DNA of 64,000 nt from Proteles cristata cristata (GCA_017311185.1 JAESUZ010003487.1:1894001-1958000), one strand, 5' to 3'. Shown: positions 1 through 11,383, numbered from the stretch's first letter. The notes: generated from the sequence alone by a model not told the origin. Translations and numbers: made by a program.

Positions 1-413
1 TCCCACTCCCAGCTCAAGGGTCTTCAAACACAAGAGAATAGATAAAGGGAAGGGATGCCCTGACTCCAGAATGCAAACAGGAGAAAGGGACAGTGCCCAG
101 AACATCCTATGTTGCATAGAGAAGCTGACCAGTTGGCCTGGCAAATACCCTTTCCACCCAGTAAAGCCTGGGGAATGTAAAGTTTCCAAGGGTAAAGGAA
201 TCCTAGCACATAAACACATCAGGGGTCATTACAGACCAGGCTTTCTAAAGAGGGTCCATGTTAACACACACCCTCTAAAGAGGGTCCATGTTAAGGAGGT
301 GGTATTGCTCAGGTACAGCAGCTGGGTCACTTTCTCAGCCTTATTCAGGGCAAAGGCTAGGTATAGAACTGAGATTCAGAAAAAATTTCTGTGTCTTTTA
401 ATAATTTTTTTTA
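1..413. other. unclassified DNA with a short tandem duplication
   Basis: No gene or repeat family is recognised. A 21-bp word beginning TCTAAAGAGGGTCC occurs at 244-264 and again at 274-294, a 30-bp period with two exact copies. Open frames crossing this stretch show no recognisable domain. Confidence 0.5.
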
Positions 414-645
414 GGGGCACCTGAGTGGCTCAGTTGGTTGAGCGTCCAACTTTGGCTCAGGTCATCATCTTGCAGTTTGTGGGTTAAAGCCTTTCCTCAG
501 GCTCTGTGCTGACAGCTCAGAGCTTGGACCCTGCTTCAGATTCTGTGTCTCCCTCTCTCTCTGCCCCACCCCCACTTGTGCTCTGTCTGTCTATCTCTCT
601 CTCTCTCTCTCTCTCTTTCAAAAATAAGCGTTCAAAATTTTTTTC
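414..645 (+). repeat. CanSINE (felid tRNA-Lys-derived SINE)
   Basis: The head GGGGCACCTGAGTGGCTCAG, a CT-rich body near 545-615 and an AAAAATAAG tail identify a forward CanSINE. An A/T-rich direct repeat (400-413 and 646-659) fits a target-site duplication made when this copy landed in the tail of the opposite-strand SINE that follows. Confidence 0.93.
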
Positions 646-859
646 AATAAATTTTTTTAGTTATTTGATTTATTTTTTGAAAGAGAAAGAGAACAAGCAA
701 GCGAGGGGCATAGAGAGGGAGAGAGAGAAAATCCCAAGCAGGTTCCACACCACCAGCACAGAGCCCGGTGTGGGGGTTGAACCCACAAATCATGAGACCA
801 TAACCTGAGCCAAAAATCAAGAGTTGGACACTAAACCAACCGAGCCACCCAGGCTCCCC
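646..859 (-). repeat. CanSINE, reverse strand
   Basis: A T-rich tail, GA-rich tract and CAGCACAGAGCCCGG lead to the inverted head GAGCCACCCAGGCTCCCC. It is tail-to-tail with the forward SINE before it, so the two form an imperfect inverted repeat of about 200-bp arms. Confidence 0.92.
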
Positions 860-872
860 AGAAAATATTTCT

Positions 873-1110
873 TATCAGCTGTCATGTGCCTAGCACCATT
901 ATGGGTGCTTTCATCTACATTTTACTCCAATCCTCCCAATACCCAGAAATGGAGAATTATCCCCCTTTGGAAATGAAGACCCTACAATTCAGATAGATTC
1001 AATAACTTGCTAAGGTTACCCAGCTAGGTTACAGACCAGGGCAGATTCAACTCCAGGTCTTTTCCGTCTGAGTGCCGATGCTTTTCATTATGCCACACTG
1101 CTTTTCCGCT
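873..1110 (-). repeat. MIR element
   Basis: Reverse-strand MIR layout is visible: TGTGCCTAGCACCATTATGG, then a region matching the TTTTACAGATGAGGAAACTG block in decayed form, then TTACCCAGCTAGGTTACAGA and a final TGCCACACTGC. Divergence is high, as expected of an ancient tRNA-derived SINE. Confidence 0.75.
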
Positions 1111-1424
1111 AGCTTGGGCTGCACAATCTACTTTTCTACCCTCTGCACTGCACAAAATTTATAACTTAGAGAAAACGTATCCCTTTTGTCTTTTTGAGGG
1201 ATGTACTTAGCTCTTGCCTCAACAGAAAATATTTGCTTCATTGTTCAGATAAGTCCAGGTTGAGAATTCACCTTTCCAGGGAATTTCCAGCTGTCTGGAT
1301 GCCCGAGCAGAACATTTAGACCACAGGAGTTGCCTAGGTGGGCTAGGGTCACCATGAGAGTAAAAACGACTGCTGTCCCCCTCACTCTCTGCCTCATTCA
1401 TTCAGCCTCCCATTTAAATCCAAA

Positions 1425-1600
1425 TTCAAGTACTGTTTTCTGAGCACTGACTACATGTCAGGCATACACACTTATATTAATTTGCTTTGCTGCCTTCCAG
1501 CTACCCCATGAGATGGGTGACATCAGACCTACCAGCGCACACCTAAGCCTGAGGAAGTAAGGCTCAGGGTGAGGATGGGCATAGCTGACTAAGAGGTCAA
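1425..1600 (-). repeat. MIR-like remnant
   Basis: TGAGCACTGACTACATGTCA, CTACCCCATGAGATGGGTG and CTGAGGAAGTAAGGCTCAGG resemble the order of reverse-strand MIR blocks, with loss of the middle. Assignment is tentative. Confidence 0.4.
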
Positions 1601-1804
1601 ACTTGGTCTTGACTATAGGCCATTGCCTCCCCCCACGCCTGTCCCCACCACTCCCACACCTGTTCCCTATTCTGCTCACCAGAACCCCATCTCTCATACT
1701 GTTGATTAGCTCGGAGTCTTATCCATCCTCTCCTCCAACATGGAGCTCCCTTACTCTGTCCCCAAATTCCACATCCAACTCCCTGGTCTCCCTGCTAAGG
1801 GTCT

Positions 1805-1975
1805 ACAAACTTTAATGTGCTTAAACTCACTGGAAGAGCTTGTTCAGTCTTCTATGCCCATCCCCAGATACTCGGACGCAGTAGGTCAGCGTGGGACTTG
1901 AGACTCCACTCTGCTGACAGGCTCACAAGTGATGCCAGTGCTGCTGGTTTGGAGGTCGCCCTTTGAGAGCCGCTG
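1805..1975 (+). repeat. MER5A-like DNA transposon remnant
   Basis: The tail GTGATGCCAGTGCTGCTGGT followed by CCCTTTGAGAGCCGCTG matches the end of the non-autonomous hAT element MER5A. The front shows decayed TTAAACTCACTGGAAGAGCTT. It is non-coding. Confidence 0.65.
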
Positions 1976-2182
1976 CCAGCCTGATTTCTAGGCTCTCTGC
2001 TCCACTCCCACTAGTGGGGGCTCTTCTCCTCACTGGCAGGCAAAGAGCTGAGTCATTTGGGGCCCATCAGCGTTGGCCCCGTGTGCACCAGGATGGCCAG
2101 GCAGATGTGTTCTGACCCGACATACCCTGGCTTGGGTTCAGTGGGCAGCCTCCATTCTCTCTGGCTTCCTGTCTAGAAAGGA

Positions 2183-2445
2183 ACATGGTATAGCCCTACT
2201 GAAGAGCATGTTCTCGTGTGGCATGGTAGAAGCTCTAAGTATCTTACAGTCAGACTTCCACTCCTGGATGTAGCCTTGAGCAAATTATATGACCTTTGTC
2301 TGCCTCTGATTCATCACTCTTAAAACTGGCATTAAAATATTTACCTTATAAGATGGTCAAGACCAAAAGAAAGAGCACAGTAGTATTTCTCACGCGATGC
2401 CTGGTCCAGAACAGATGTCCAATACAAATTCATTCTCTTAACCCT
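2183..2445 (+). repeat. MIR element
   Basis: Forward MIR blocks occur in order: AAGAGCATGTTCTC, GTCAGACTTCCACTCCTGG, GCCTTGAGCAAATTATATGA, an AT-rich block with ATTTACCTTATAAGATGG, then GCCTGGTCCAGAACAGA. Confidence 0.6.
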
Positions 2446-5109
2446 TCTCTCTTCTCTTGGGCTGTACGGCTCAGGGTCTGACTTCACATGCTGCAGCGGT
2501 GGTTGAACGCAGACACAAAAGCTGCCAAGACAGTGAAGAAAGGCAGTAACTCATAACGGCCATGTTCAAGGCGTTTTTCAGAAGCTGTGAGTGTCCTTCC
2601 CTCCCGATTGCTTTATCGCTTGTGTGTAGAGTAAGGGGAACAGATTCTGCCACACTGTGTGCTGGACATTTTTAGTGGGACGCAGGAGGCAAGACTCATA
2701 ACATGAAGGGAGCTGCAGAGGCCAGAGATCTGTCGTTTGTCCTTGGGCCTCCCTGCTGAGGACAGGTGGGGACCTCAAGCCGAGAGGTGCCTCGGCTTAA
2801 CCTCTAAAAAAGAGCACTGAACCCAAGACTTCTTTAAGCCTTTTTATTTTTTCCTTTTAAAATAACCTAGTCTCTTACCTTTTTTAATATGTATATGTGT
2901 TAGTACATTTTTTTAATCTTTCAATTTCAGGTTTGTACTCCTTTGCGGAATATTTCTTTTCTTTGCCTTCTTTGTCTTAGTTTTTACCATATAGACTAAT
3001 CTAACTGCCTTTTTATTTCTATATTGTCTGCTTATTTTAATTTCATGTATTTCGTGGTCAGTTTTTCTTATAATTTTTATTATGTATACACCATAAGGTA
3101 ATATCAAAGAAATCACATATTACAAATAAGCAAAATGAATAATTTAAGAAACCATACTCCTATTCACCCAAAGATCATCACATACTACACCTATCTATAC
3201 ATGGCCAGGTGGTTTTCCTGGCAAAATATTCTAAGTTTCCTCTTAGTTTGTCTACTTCTATCCTTCTTGAGTAGGCATATTTTTATTTTGTTATTTTTGT
3301 AATTCTCTGGTCTGTCTCACCTTTGACCTCTTCGGTTTTCCTTAGCCTGACACATTGTTACCCCTCTAGTAGTTTCCTCATACTATTTATGTTCATTCCA
3401 GTTTTTAAATATAGTTTTGTTATTAAGTTTTTCATTTACGTTGCTTATTATTTTTGTTTAGGGAGCTTTATTTTCAATTCTTTTCATTCTGAGTCTATGA
3501 ATGCCCCATAGAAAGACTCCACAAACAGAAATTATTGTGGACTCACATCACAAGAGTCCTTCAAGCTCCTCATAATAGAGATCATACTCCCCCACTCTCT
3601 CCTCCCTCAAATTTAAATTTTATTTGGAGAAAGTAAGGAAACCCACAGGTTGAATTCCAACCCAGGATTATAATAATTTTACTCAGACAGGCAACATGGT
3701 TGGACTTCCACCCACCACCTCTCCTCCAACCCCACATAACGGAAGTGATGTGACCCAACAGCAATAGCATATATCATCACAGACATTCGGAGAGAATTGA
3801 CTGCTTCACAACAGGATGCAGAGTGAAGGAGGTTCCATGCAGGGAAGACTCTTAGGGTAAAGCCTCTCAGATTTTAACACGGACCCTGATGGTATTGAAC
3901 TTCCCAATAATACTCCATGAACAGATCCATTATTACTGGCTCCTCAACCAAGATTTTGGAATTCTACACCCACTTGTCTTCAAGCTACTATCAACAATAT
4001 GACCCACCATTTATTTAAGCAGAATTCCCAGAGAACTCTCTTAGTGTCTGAGTCTCTCCAACTCCCCCTCTTTATTAAGAAAACCAAAGATAAGTTAATG
4101 TGGGCATGAATGTCCCTTGCAGGGTTTAGAGCCCACAACAATGGCTCCTTCACGGTTTGTTATTGTTGTTGTTTTTAATATAAATCTGTATTCTACCCCC
4201 AAAAACCGTCAACATACAGAGAAGTGGACCATCCTCTTACCTTAGAGCTGGTTGCCATTTTGGATTGGCTTGGGTCCCTGCAAAATAACCTGATTAATCT
4301 AGTCTGATTCCTCTGATTTACTATTTCTTTCCCTTTCTATACTTCATATGAAGGCCAGTTGGAGGGCCTATTCAAGAAAGAAATTCACTCTGTTAGATGT
4401 AATTTTCTCAATGACACCCTCATCTCCCAACCAGGTACCTCCCATAGTGCCCTTCCCCACCCTTTGTCCTGCTAAGGGTTTGAATTCCTGAGACATCCCT
4501 CAGAAATGTCAGTCCCCACTCTCCCCATTTTGCATTAACTGTCCTTAGCCATTTCATTCTTCACTTAGCCACCTAATTCTTCTTCCCCTCTAGGCTAATT
4601 ACTTGGTCTGAAAGGCTTAAAACTCTTATATCAAAAAGAATGTAGCCATTCTGTACTTTCATCTGCCTAAATTAGACTGCTCATTTCAGTCAAATCATGC
4701 AACTAACAATACTTTTTCTCTGAAAAGAATCTTATAAACAACATTCTTCCTGTGTCTTGAATGTGGCTGAATAAACTCCTAAATATAAAGATCCAAAACT
4801 GACACCTTTTCATCTGAAGGTTAAGAAGGACACCATCTTGGCAGCTGTGAGAAGGAAATATCCTCCCAACATTGAGGATGGACTGGCCTTCCCATCTCAG
4901 ACTCTGATAGACCTCAGACCCTGAACTCTTAGACTGGGGAAATGAGGACTCTTTCTTTTCATCTTGATTTTTTTTCTCAAATAAGATGTACAGAATATGA
5001 CTGGGTGTTCATCCTTGATTGGAAGCCAAGAATTCCCCACTTGTTTACTGAGAATGTCCCATAGTTTCTACTCCTACATGTGGATAAGAATTGTTTTTTG
5101 CAGTTCATA
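2446..5109. other. unclassified AT-rich DNA
   Basis: About 2.7 kb without a recognisable gene or confident repeat. 2820-3510 is T-rich. 4590-4830 contains an AATAAA-bearing stretch that could be the 3' end of an old LTR, but nothing flanking supports this. Confidence 0.4.
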
Positions 5110-5260
5110 AAATCGTAAGTAATACCACTTACTTTAGAAATCATCTAGGCCAGTCCTTCTGTTTTACAGATGAAGAAAGTGAGGCCCAGAAAAGTGAAAT
5201 GAACTTCCAAAACCACAGGGGTAAGAGTAGAATAAAGTCAAGAATCCAGGTCTTAGTGTG
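5110..5260 (-). repeat. MIR-type remnant
   Basis: CATCTAGGCCAGTCCTTCTG, TTTTACAGATGAAGAAAGTG and AGGCCCAGAAAAGTGAAATG are the conserved reverse-strand core found in MIR-class elements. The 154-residue open frame running through it is therefore not a gene. Confidence 0.55.
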
Positions 5261-5574
5261 TTCAGGATGGAGATTTTTCCCATTGCAGAGACAATTCTTC
5301 CCACCCAGCGAACCTGCCCCACCTGCTCACCCAGGACAGAGAGCCAGGAACTGCCTGCAACCTGCTAAATGCAGCCATCGGTCCCTGCCAACTTACTTGG
5401 ATACACCTTCACAGCTAACTGCTCATGCGGTTCGAGCCAGGACATCTTCTATGACAGATCTAGAAATCGCCACCTACATCCTATTAAAGAAAGGAGACAA
5501 CACAGAAGTAAGGTTCTCCCAAACTGTCACATTCATTTCTACCAGTGTCTGGTGAGGAAAGGCTTACAAGTTCA

Positions 5575-5700
5575 TCTCCCAACTAAACTGTAAGTCTTTC
5601 AAAGGCAGCACCTCTGTCTTTCACAATTATTTGTTTTTCTATGTTAGTCACAAAGGCTGTTTATCCCCCAAACCAAACATTGCCTCACACATTATTAAAA
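5575..5700 (+). repeat. L2 3'-end-like remnant
   Basis: AACTGTAAGTCTTTCAAAGG followed by CAGCACCTCTGTCTTT resembles the L2 3' block 'actgtaagctccatgagggcagggac'. It is short and diverged. Confidence 0.4.
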
Positions 5701-5711
5701 TAACGCCCTTT

Positions 5712-5877
5712 GGGGTGCCTGGGTGGCTCTGTCAGTTAAGCGTCCAACTTTGGCTCAAGTCACGATCTCATGGTTCATGAGTTCAAGCCCTGCATTGGGC
5801 TTTGTGCTAACATTTTGGAGCTTGCTTGGGATTCTCTCTAAATAAATAAATAAAACTTTAAGAAAATAAATAAAATA
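5712..5877 (+). repeat. CanSINE with internal deletion
   Basis: The head GGGGTGCCTGGGTGGCTCTG continues to GGGCTTTGTGCTAAC, then jumps almost directly to the TCTCTAAATAAATAAATA tail, so most of the CT-rich body is missing. A diverged duplication (5697-5711 and 5878-5891) brackets it. Confidence 0.9.
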
Positions 5878-5891
5878 AAATAATGTTCTTT

Positions 5892-7189
5892 ATGTCATAT
5901 ACTTTCTCTCTGTGGAGGCAAATAAGTTTCCTGTGTGTGGGCACATGATTTGTTCTTGTTAACGGGGATACCGAAGTCCATTGGCCATTGTCTCTCAGAG
6001 CAGCAGCACGTTCCCAGCCCTCTTAGGGATTATGCAGAAATCACTCAATATCTGATTATATCCCCTTGCTTCCAACCGTTCCTCTACAACGTCCTTCCTG
6101 GTACAATAAGGATGTTTATGTTTGATCCCATGGTCTGTTATAAGTCAACACTACTGGCCTGATTTCCTACCCACCCTTTCCTATACCTTCCCCTCCCCCA
6201 AAGACCAAATTCATTTATGCTATGTTTCCTTTGCAGCATATTGTTTTCTCTACCCATGATGCCCTTCCTCATCTTCATCAACTATACCCATCAGACTTCA
6301 AAATCACGTTGTGTATCTTCCCCTCCATACACACGTCGTGCTCCCTTCTCTGAGTTTCCATATGGTTTTGTAATATTATTTGTTTACAAGTTCCATCTCT
6401 GAAGAAACACCTCTGAGGGTATTAATCCTTGAGAAGTTCAGAGGCCTAATAAACTAGTACCAAGTCTGCAGGTCCTCAGAAATGCAAATCACCCGCGTTT
6501 AGGTGCAGTTGATAACTTTGTTCTCCCTTGCTACATCTTCAATTTAGACAGGCATATATGTGTTCTCACGTACTCAGCCAGGACGTATCAAGTGCCCCCG
6601 TGTGTTAGGGCCCGCAGCCTGATAGAGAAAATAACAAAGAGCCTTTCCTTACAGCAGAGTCTCCTTAGCTAAACATTAGCAGCAGGTAGTTAGGTCTGAA
6701 CCCCATTACTTTATTAGAGAATTTGTGGAAAATGGGCCAACAAATAAGCTTTGGGTTGAAAACAAGAACCAAAACCAATTGTAGCCGGGAAAATACTATG
6801 CTCTTATCCTCTGACTCTGCCCCACTGGGTTAAATGACATGAATCGCGGTTACAGTTAAAGGAGGAATTGTTGAAAAATTGTGCACTGTCTCCTAAGATT
6901 GTTTTTTATCCTCCTCTTTCCTTTGTGAGCATTTGCCTTTGAAGCTTCCTGCTGCGATAACCTTATGTTATACAGGAGAATACAGGCCAGTGACTTCTAA
7001 AGCCGGGATGAAAACGCCTAGCATTTTATAGAATTTCTGAGCATTGATTCCCTTAATGACCCAAAAAATAAGCCCTGTGTGAAAGATACCGCACTCAAAA
7101 CACAGCAATGCTTTTTGAAACACCAGACAGGACCTGAGTGTGATGTGCTCACTAACTTGAAAATTGCTGGAAAGGTTTGAGTTGAAGTA
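5892..7189. other. unclassified DNA, possible L2 remnant near 6180-6410
   Basis: No gene recognised. 6180-6410 is pyrimidine-rich with a weak resemblance to the 3' part of L2. The rest looks single-copy. The start of a 151-residue reverse frame (6968-7423) lies here with no recognisable domain. Confidence 0.35.
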
Positions 7190-7430
7190 TGTTGCCGAGC
7201 ACGGCACATGGGTGCCGAATGTCATCCCCCACAGCTGACAGAACTGGTGCCAACGGGGGACCCGTGCCCGACGAGACCTGTGCTTTGCAAGGCCTAACGC
7301 AGTCCTCAGGGGGGAGTGGAGCTCCTGCTGCCCAGGGAGGAGGAGCCGCATTGCACCAAATGCAAAGAAGTTTCCAAATGAAATGACATCCGAATAGTGT
7401 GGCAACCGAATCAGACCACGCACCGGGGCT
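7190..7430. other. CpG-enriched island-like patch
   Basis: At least ten CpG dinucleotides lie within about 240 bp of otherwise CpG-poor DNA, for example in GACCCGTGCCCGACGAGACC. No repeat family is recognised. It overlaps the reverse open frame 6968-7423. It could be a weak regulatory element or a relic of a processed sequence, and neither is demonstrated. Confidence 0.4.
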
Positions 7431-7701
7431 TTCCTCTAGTTTCTACTTTCCTGCCTGTGTCTTCCTGCTTAGGTGCTCAGGACCTGGAATGGCACATCCT
7501 CATTCGTTTCTCAGACCATGAGCTCAACATCCCCACTTAGTAGTTCCTTCGGTGCTTATGAAGCTTCACCTAATTGCTTCTATAAAGGCCAGTACGTTTC
7601 TTTTTATTGCAGTTACAATAGTATAAATAAGAAAGAAATTGTATCAATAAATGGGAGACTATATAAAACAGAAGTTGCCTATTCAGTGCAAATCCTTTAC
7701 C

Positions 7702-7755
7702 TTTATTTTATTTTATTTTATTTTATTTTATTTCATTTCATTTCATTTCATTTCA
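7702..7755 (+). repeat. pentanucleotide microsatellite (TTTTA)5(TTTCA)5
   Basis: A partial TTTA (7702-7705) is followed by five TTTTA units (7706-7730) and five TTTCA units (7731-7755). It directly abuts the T-rich tail of a reverse-strand SINE. Confidence 0.95.
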
Positions 7756-7964
7756 TTTTTAATGTTTATTTATTTTTGAGGGAGAAAATATACAGCATAA
7801 GTGGAGGAGGGAGGCAGAGCAAGAGGGAGACAGAAAATCCAAAGCAGGCTTCAGGCTCCAAGCTGTCAGCACAGAGCCCGATGCAGGACTCAAACTCATG
7901 AACTGCGAGATCATGAGCTGAGCCGAAGTTGGACACTTAACCTACTGAGCCACCCGGGCGCCCC
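7756..7964 (-). repeat. CanSINE, reverse strand
   Basis: The tail TTTTTAATGTTTATTTATTT, GA-rich tract, GCTGTCAGCACAGAGCCCGA and head GAGCCACCCGGGCGCCCC are all present. It is head-to-tail with the next SINE, consistent with insertion into that element's tail. Confidence 0.95.
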
Positions 7965-8173
7965 ATTTTATTTAATTTTTAATTTTTATTTATTTTGAGA
8001 GAAAAAGAAAGTGCAAGAGAGGGGAGGTGCAGAGAGAGGGGGACAGAGGATCCAAAGAGGGCTCCACGCTGACAGCAGAGAGCCCGAGGTAAGGGTCAAA
8101 CTCATGAACGACTGTGAGACCATGACCTGAGCCAAAGTCTGATGCTTAACAGACAGAGTCACCCAGACGCCCC
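7965..8173 (-). repeat. CanSINE, reverse strand (second of a tandem pair)
   Basis: The T-rich tail followed by TTTATTTATTTTGAGAG, a GA-rich body and the head AGTCACCCAGACGCCCC show a second, more diverged copy in the same orientation. Confidence 0.92.
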
Positions 8174-8735
8174 TCCCTGGCCTTTTATTTTAGACCATTT
8201 CACATAAATTTACTTGAAGATACAACAAACAGAATTAGAAAGCTGATTTTGTATGCTACCGGTAGGGAGACAGAACATACTGAAAACCAAAATAAATAAA
8301 TACAATTTGAATTATGTTTTAAAAAAACAAAATCTTACCAGAAATTTAGTCCTTATTTTAGACATTAAATTAAAATTAAAATCATTTAAAACAAACTCCT
8401 ACCAAGTATAATTGGCCCATTCCTCGTGCTCTGTAAACTACTGTCCACCACGTTCTTCCTGGCATTAGCATACAGCATGACCTCCGGCACAGCCTAGCAG
8501 GACATGATACAATTTACTAAACTGACAAGGAATTCCTTACGTGGTATCCTAGTGACCTGAAAAAAGTAGAGGAATTCTTAGGGCCTCGTGATATCCAGTA
8601 TTCAGTTAGAGAATCTGATTCGATGTCATCATTTCTATGTTTTTTTAAACATTCGAAATGATCTGCTAAATGTTTTCACATTTTATATATTTACCAGTTG
8701 AACATGGAAACCCAAACTAACATGAACTTTAAAAA
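8174..8735. other. unclassified AT-rich DNA
   Basis: No gene or repeat recognised. The last 19 bp (8717-8735) form the imperfect target duplication of the following SINE. Confidence 0.4.
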
Positions 8736-8945
8736 AAGTTGTTTTTAATGTTTATTTATTTTTGAGAGAGAAAAAGAGCACAAGCAGGGGAGGGGCAGAG
8801 AGAGAGGGAGACACAAAATCCGAAGCAGGTTCTAGGCTCTGAGCTGTCAGCACGGAGCCCGATGAGGGGCTCAAACCCATGAGCTGTGAGATCATGACCT
8901 GAGCTGAACTTGAATGCTTAACCAACTGAGCCACGCAGGTGCCCC
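8736..8945 (-). repeat. CanSINE, reverse strand
   Basis: Tail TTTTTAATGTTTATTTATTT, GCTGTCAGCACGGAGCCCGA and head GAGCCACGCAGGTGCCCC. The flanks CTAACATGAACTTTAAAAA and CTAACACCAACTTTTAAAAA (8717-8735, 8945-8964) form an aged target-site duplication. Confidence 0.95.
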
Positions 8946-9149
8946 TAACACCAACTTTTAAAAACTGATCTCATATATTCTCTGAACACCATTTAAAAAC
9001 TGCTGACGGTTTGCTTATATTTGGAACATTTGAAAGAAACATGGTTAATTTTTTAAGTTTATCTAGAATGTCCTTCTTCTTTTGTACATTAACAACTACC
9101 ATAATACCACACATTTGCTTACCACTCTACAATTCACATAAAAGTAGTT

Positions 9150-9255
9150 TTACATACATCAGACCTTCCACTAGGCTATAAAAGCCGCCAAGGCAGAATC
9201 AAATTGTCTTATTCAAGGCTGTATCCCTCATGCCTGCTATAGTTAAATGCTAACT
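9150..9255 (+). repeat. L2 3'-end-like remnant
   Basis: AGGCTATAAAAGCCGCCAAG, TTGTCTTATTCAAGGCTGTA and TCCCTCATGCCTGCTATAG follow the order of the L2 3' terminus in decayed form. Confidence 0.45.
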
Positions 9256-9299
9256 AACTTTATTTTTATATAATGAGTAATTTCATTCAAGTAAGCATA

Positions 9300-9410
9300 C
9301 CAGGTATAAATATCCTTATTCTAGAGATCACAGGAGTTAAGCAATATGTACACAGAAGTAAAATAAGTGGTCAAATGGTATCAGAGCCAGGCCCTCTGGT
9401 CCCAAACCCA
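9300..9410 (-). repeat. MIR-like remnant
   Basis: TATCCTTATTCTAGAGATCA, GTTAAGCAATATGTACACAG and ATCAGAGCCAGGCCCTCTGG follow reverse MIR order. A SINE is inserted at its right end. Confidence 0.5.
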
Positions 9411-9586
9411 TTTTTTAAAAATGTTTTATTTATTTATTTATATATTGAGAGAGAGAGAATCCCAAGCAGGCTCCACACTACTCAGTGCAAAGCCTGACAT
9501 GGGGCTCAATCCCACAACCTTGAGATCATGACCTGAGCCGAAATTAAGAGTCTGACGCTTAACCGACTGAGCCACCCAGGTGCCCC
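9411..9586 (-). repeat. CanSINE with shortened body, reverse strand
   Basis: T-rich tail, a very short GAGAGAGAGAGAATCCCAAG tract and head GAGCCACCCAGGTGCCCC. Much of the GA-rich tract is absent compared with other copies here. Confidence 0.93.
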
Positions 9587-9687
9587 GATCTCTTAGCCTA
9601 TATACAAAAGGAAAAAAATATACAAGAGGGTGCAATTTATATAATCCAATCTTTTTTTTAGAATCTCTCCTTTCCAGCTTAAATTTA

Positions 9688-9871
9688 TTTTTTTAAGTTT
9701 ATTTATTTCGAAAGAGAGAGAAAACAGGGGAGGGGCAGAGAGAGAGAGAGAATCCCAAGCAAGCTCTGCACTGTTAGCACAGAGCCCAGTGCAGGGGCTC
9801 AAACTCCGGAACCGTGAGATCATGACCTGAGCCAAGCCAGGTGCTTAACCGACTGCACCATCCAGGTGCCC
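9688..9871 (-). repeat. CanSINE with intact target-site duplication
   Basis: A reverse SINE from the tail TTTTTTTAAGTTTATTTATT to the head CACCATCCAGGTGCCC. It is bounded by a perfect 15-bp direct repeat TCCAGCTTAAATTTA at 9673-9687 and 9872-9886, the mark of target-primed insertion. Confidence 0.96.
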
Positions 9872-9889
9872 TCCAGCTTAAATTTAAAT

Positions 9890-10040
9890 AAATTAAAAAT
9901 TCTTTAATTTCTTGACAGATGTTCCCTTGATTTACCGTGGTGATTTTGTTTTTTGCCGTGTATACAAATACTGAATCATTATGTTGCACATCTGAAACTA
10001 ATATAAGGTTGTATGCCAATTATACCTCAATTTAAAAAGT
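9890..10040 (+). repeat. L1 3' terminus
   Basis: GTATACAAATACTGAATCAT, TATGTTGCACATCTGAAACT and GCCAATTATACCTCAATTTA are the characteristic end of an L1 3' UTR of an older mammalian subfamily (L1MA-like). No coding part is present. Confidence 0.75.
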
Positions 10041-10184
10041 TATTTTCCAACTTTCAGTCAGACCTGCATCCTTGTAACACAGGCCACTTCATTGACCCCT
10101 CCGTCGCAGAACCGTCAGCTTGTTGAGAGCAGTGGGCCCAGGTACTGTCTGCCTCCTCTTTGTCTAAGTGGTGGGTCTCTGCAT

Positions 10185-10300
10185 GGCTGTGCATTAGAAT
10201 CACCGTGGTGCTTTTAAAAATCCTAGTGCCTTGTCCCTGCCCAGATCAATTATGTTGAAAACTCTGCCCAGGATGAGACAGCTAGGGTTTAATTCATTAA
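10185..10300 (+). repeat. MER5-like remnant
   Basis: GTGCATTAGAATCACCGTGG and TGCTTTTAAAAATCCTAGTG followed by GTCCCTGCCCAGATCAATTA resemble the 5' half of MER5A/B. The 3' half is lost. Confidence 0.55.
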
Positions 10301-11383
10301 ATAGTGATAAATAATTTTATCTTTATAGCTTTCTTCTAGTGAATGAGGGCATTTCAATTTTCCCTGCCTAGAGTCAATTAACTGTCTACAGAGAACTTCC
10401 ACTTTCATGTGAAATAACCTAAAATTTCCTAACAGCGTTTTAGGTGAATAAACTGTACACAACATTCAGTGAACACTAAAAATAAAATCAACATCACCTT
10501 TCTTCTTGGAAGAGAGTTAGTTTAAAAAAAAAGACTGAGAAAGAAATTAGTTCACTTTAGTAGATGATTTTTAATTAAAAAAGAGGATGCCATGTTCTGG
10601 GGAAAACTGAAATGCTTATTAGAAGCTACCGATATAAGCTACTGTGATGACATGTAAATTTTATAAAATACAGAATGGGAAACGAATGCAGTGGCTATTT
10701 TTACAAACATGTTTTGGGGGGTGGTTTATAGCGCCACTCCCTAAAAGGAAGGAGCACTGGAGTTTGAAACTGACCACTTTGTCACTAAATTACTTTGACA
10801 GTTTCAACGGACTGAATTTGTAAATGACATGAAACAGCTACTACAAGAACAAAATTGTCTGATTCCTGTTACTTTGTGGTTGCTCTGTGTTTTGGTGACA
10901 AAGACATTTTCTAGAAGTCACTGAGAATCATGTATGAACACATTAAGTTGTTTTCAACCATGAAAAACAGATCAAAAGGACTCCCCGAAGCCATGTCTGT
11001 CCTTTATTTCTGCTAGTATAATTACTAACCTACTTGGTAGAATACTGGTATTTTTCTTTTTTCTAGGTTCATAATTATATTACTTTTTTTATCCTCCTGC
11101 CTAAAATGCCAGCAGTAGGCTAGAATAACTCAGTGACTTTAGTCATCATAAAAATGTTAAATTAAGAGTGACATACACATCTCATGGTAGGGAAGAAACA
11201 AGAATAGGACTCGGAACTGGCTCATTTACGGGTGAGCTAGAGCAAGTTGCAAATAACCTTACTGGGTTGCAATATCTGCAAATAATGAAATAAAAGAAAC
11301 AGTGATCTTTGGGGGAAATCCTTAAAATCAAAAAAGTAAGTTTCTCACTCTGGCACTATTGAATGTAGTCTATTTTATCAGAC
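10301..11383. other. unclassified AT-rich DNA
   Basis: About 1.1 kb with no recognisable gene or repeat and no long open frame. It looks single-copy. Confidence 0.4.

Noticed and set aside
4590..4830. Possible LTR polyadenylation region
   Set aside because: Only a single AATAAA and general composition support it; no matching LTR body or duplication is seen.
5091..5555. 154-codon forward open frame
   Set aside because: It crosses a MIR-type remnant with no start context, domain or splice structure.
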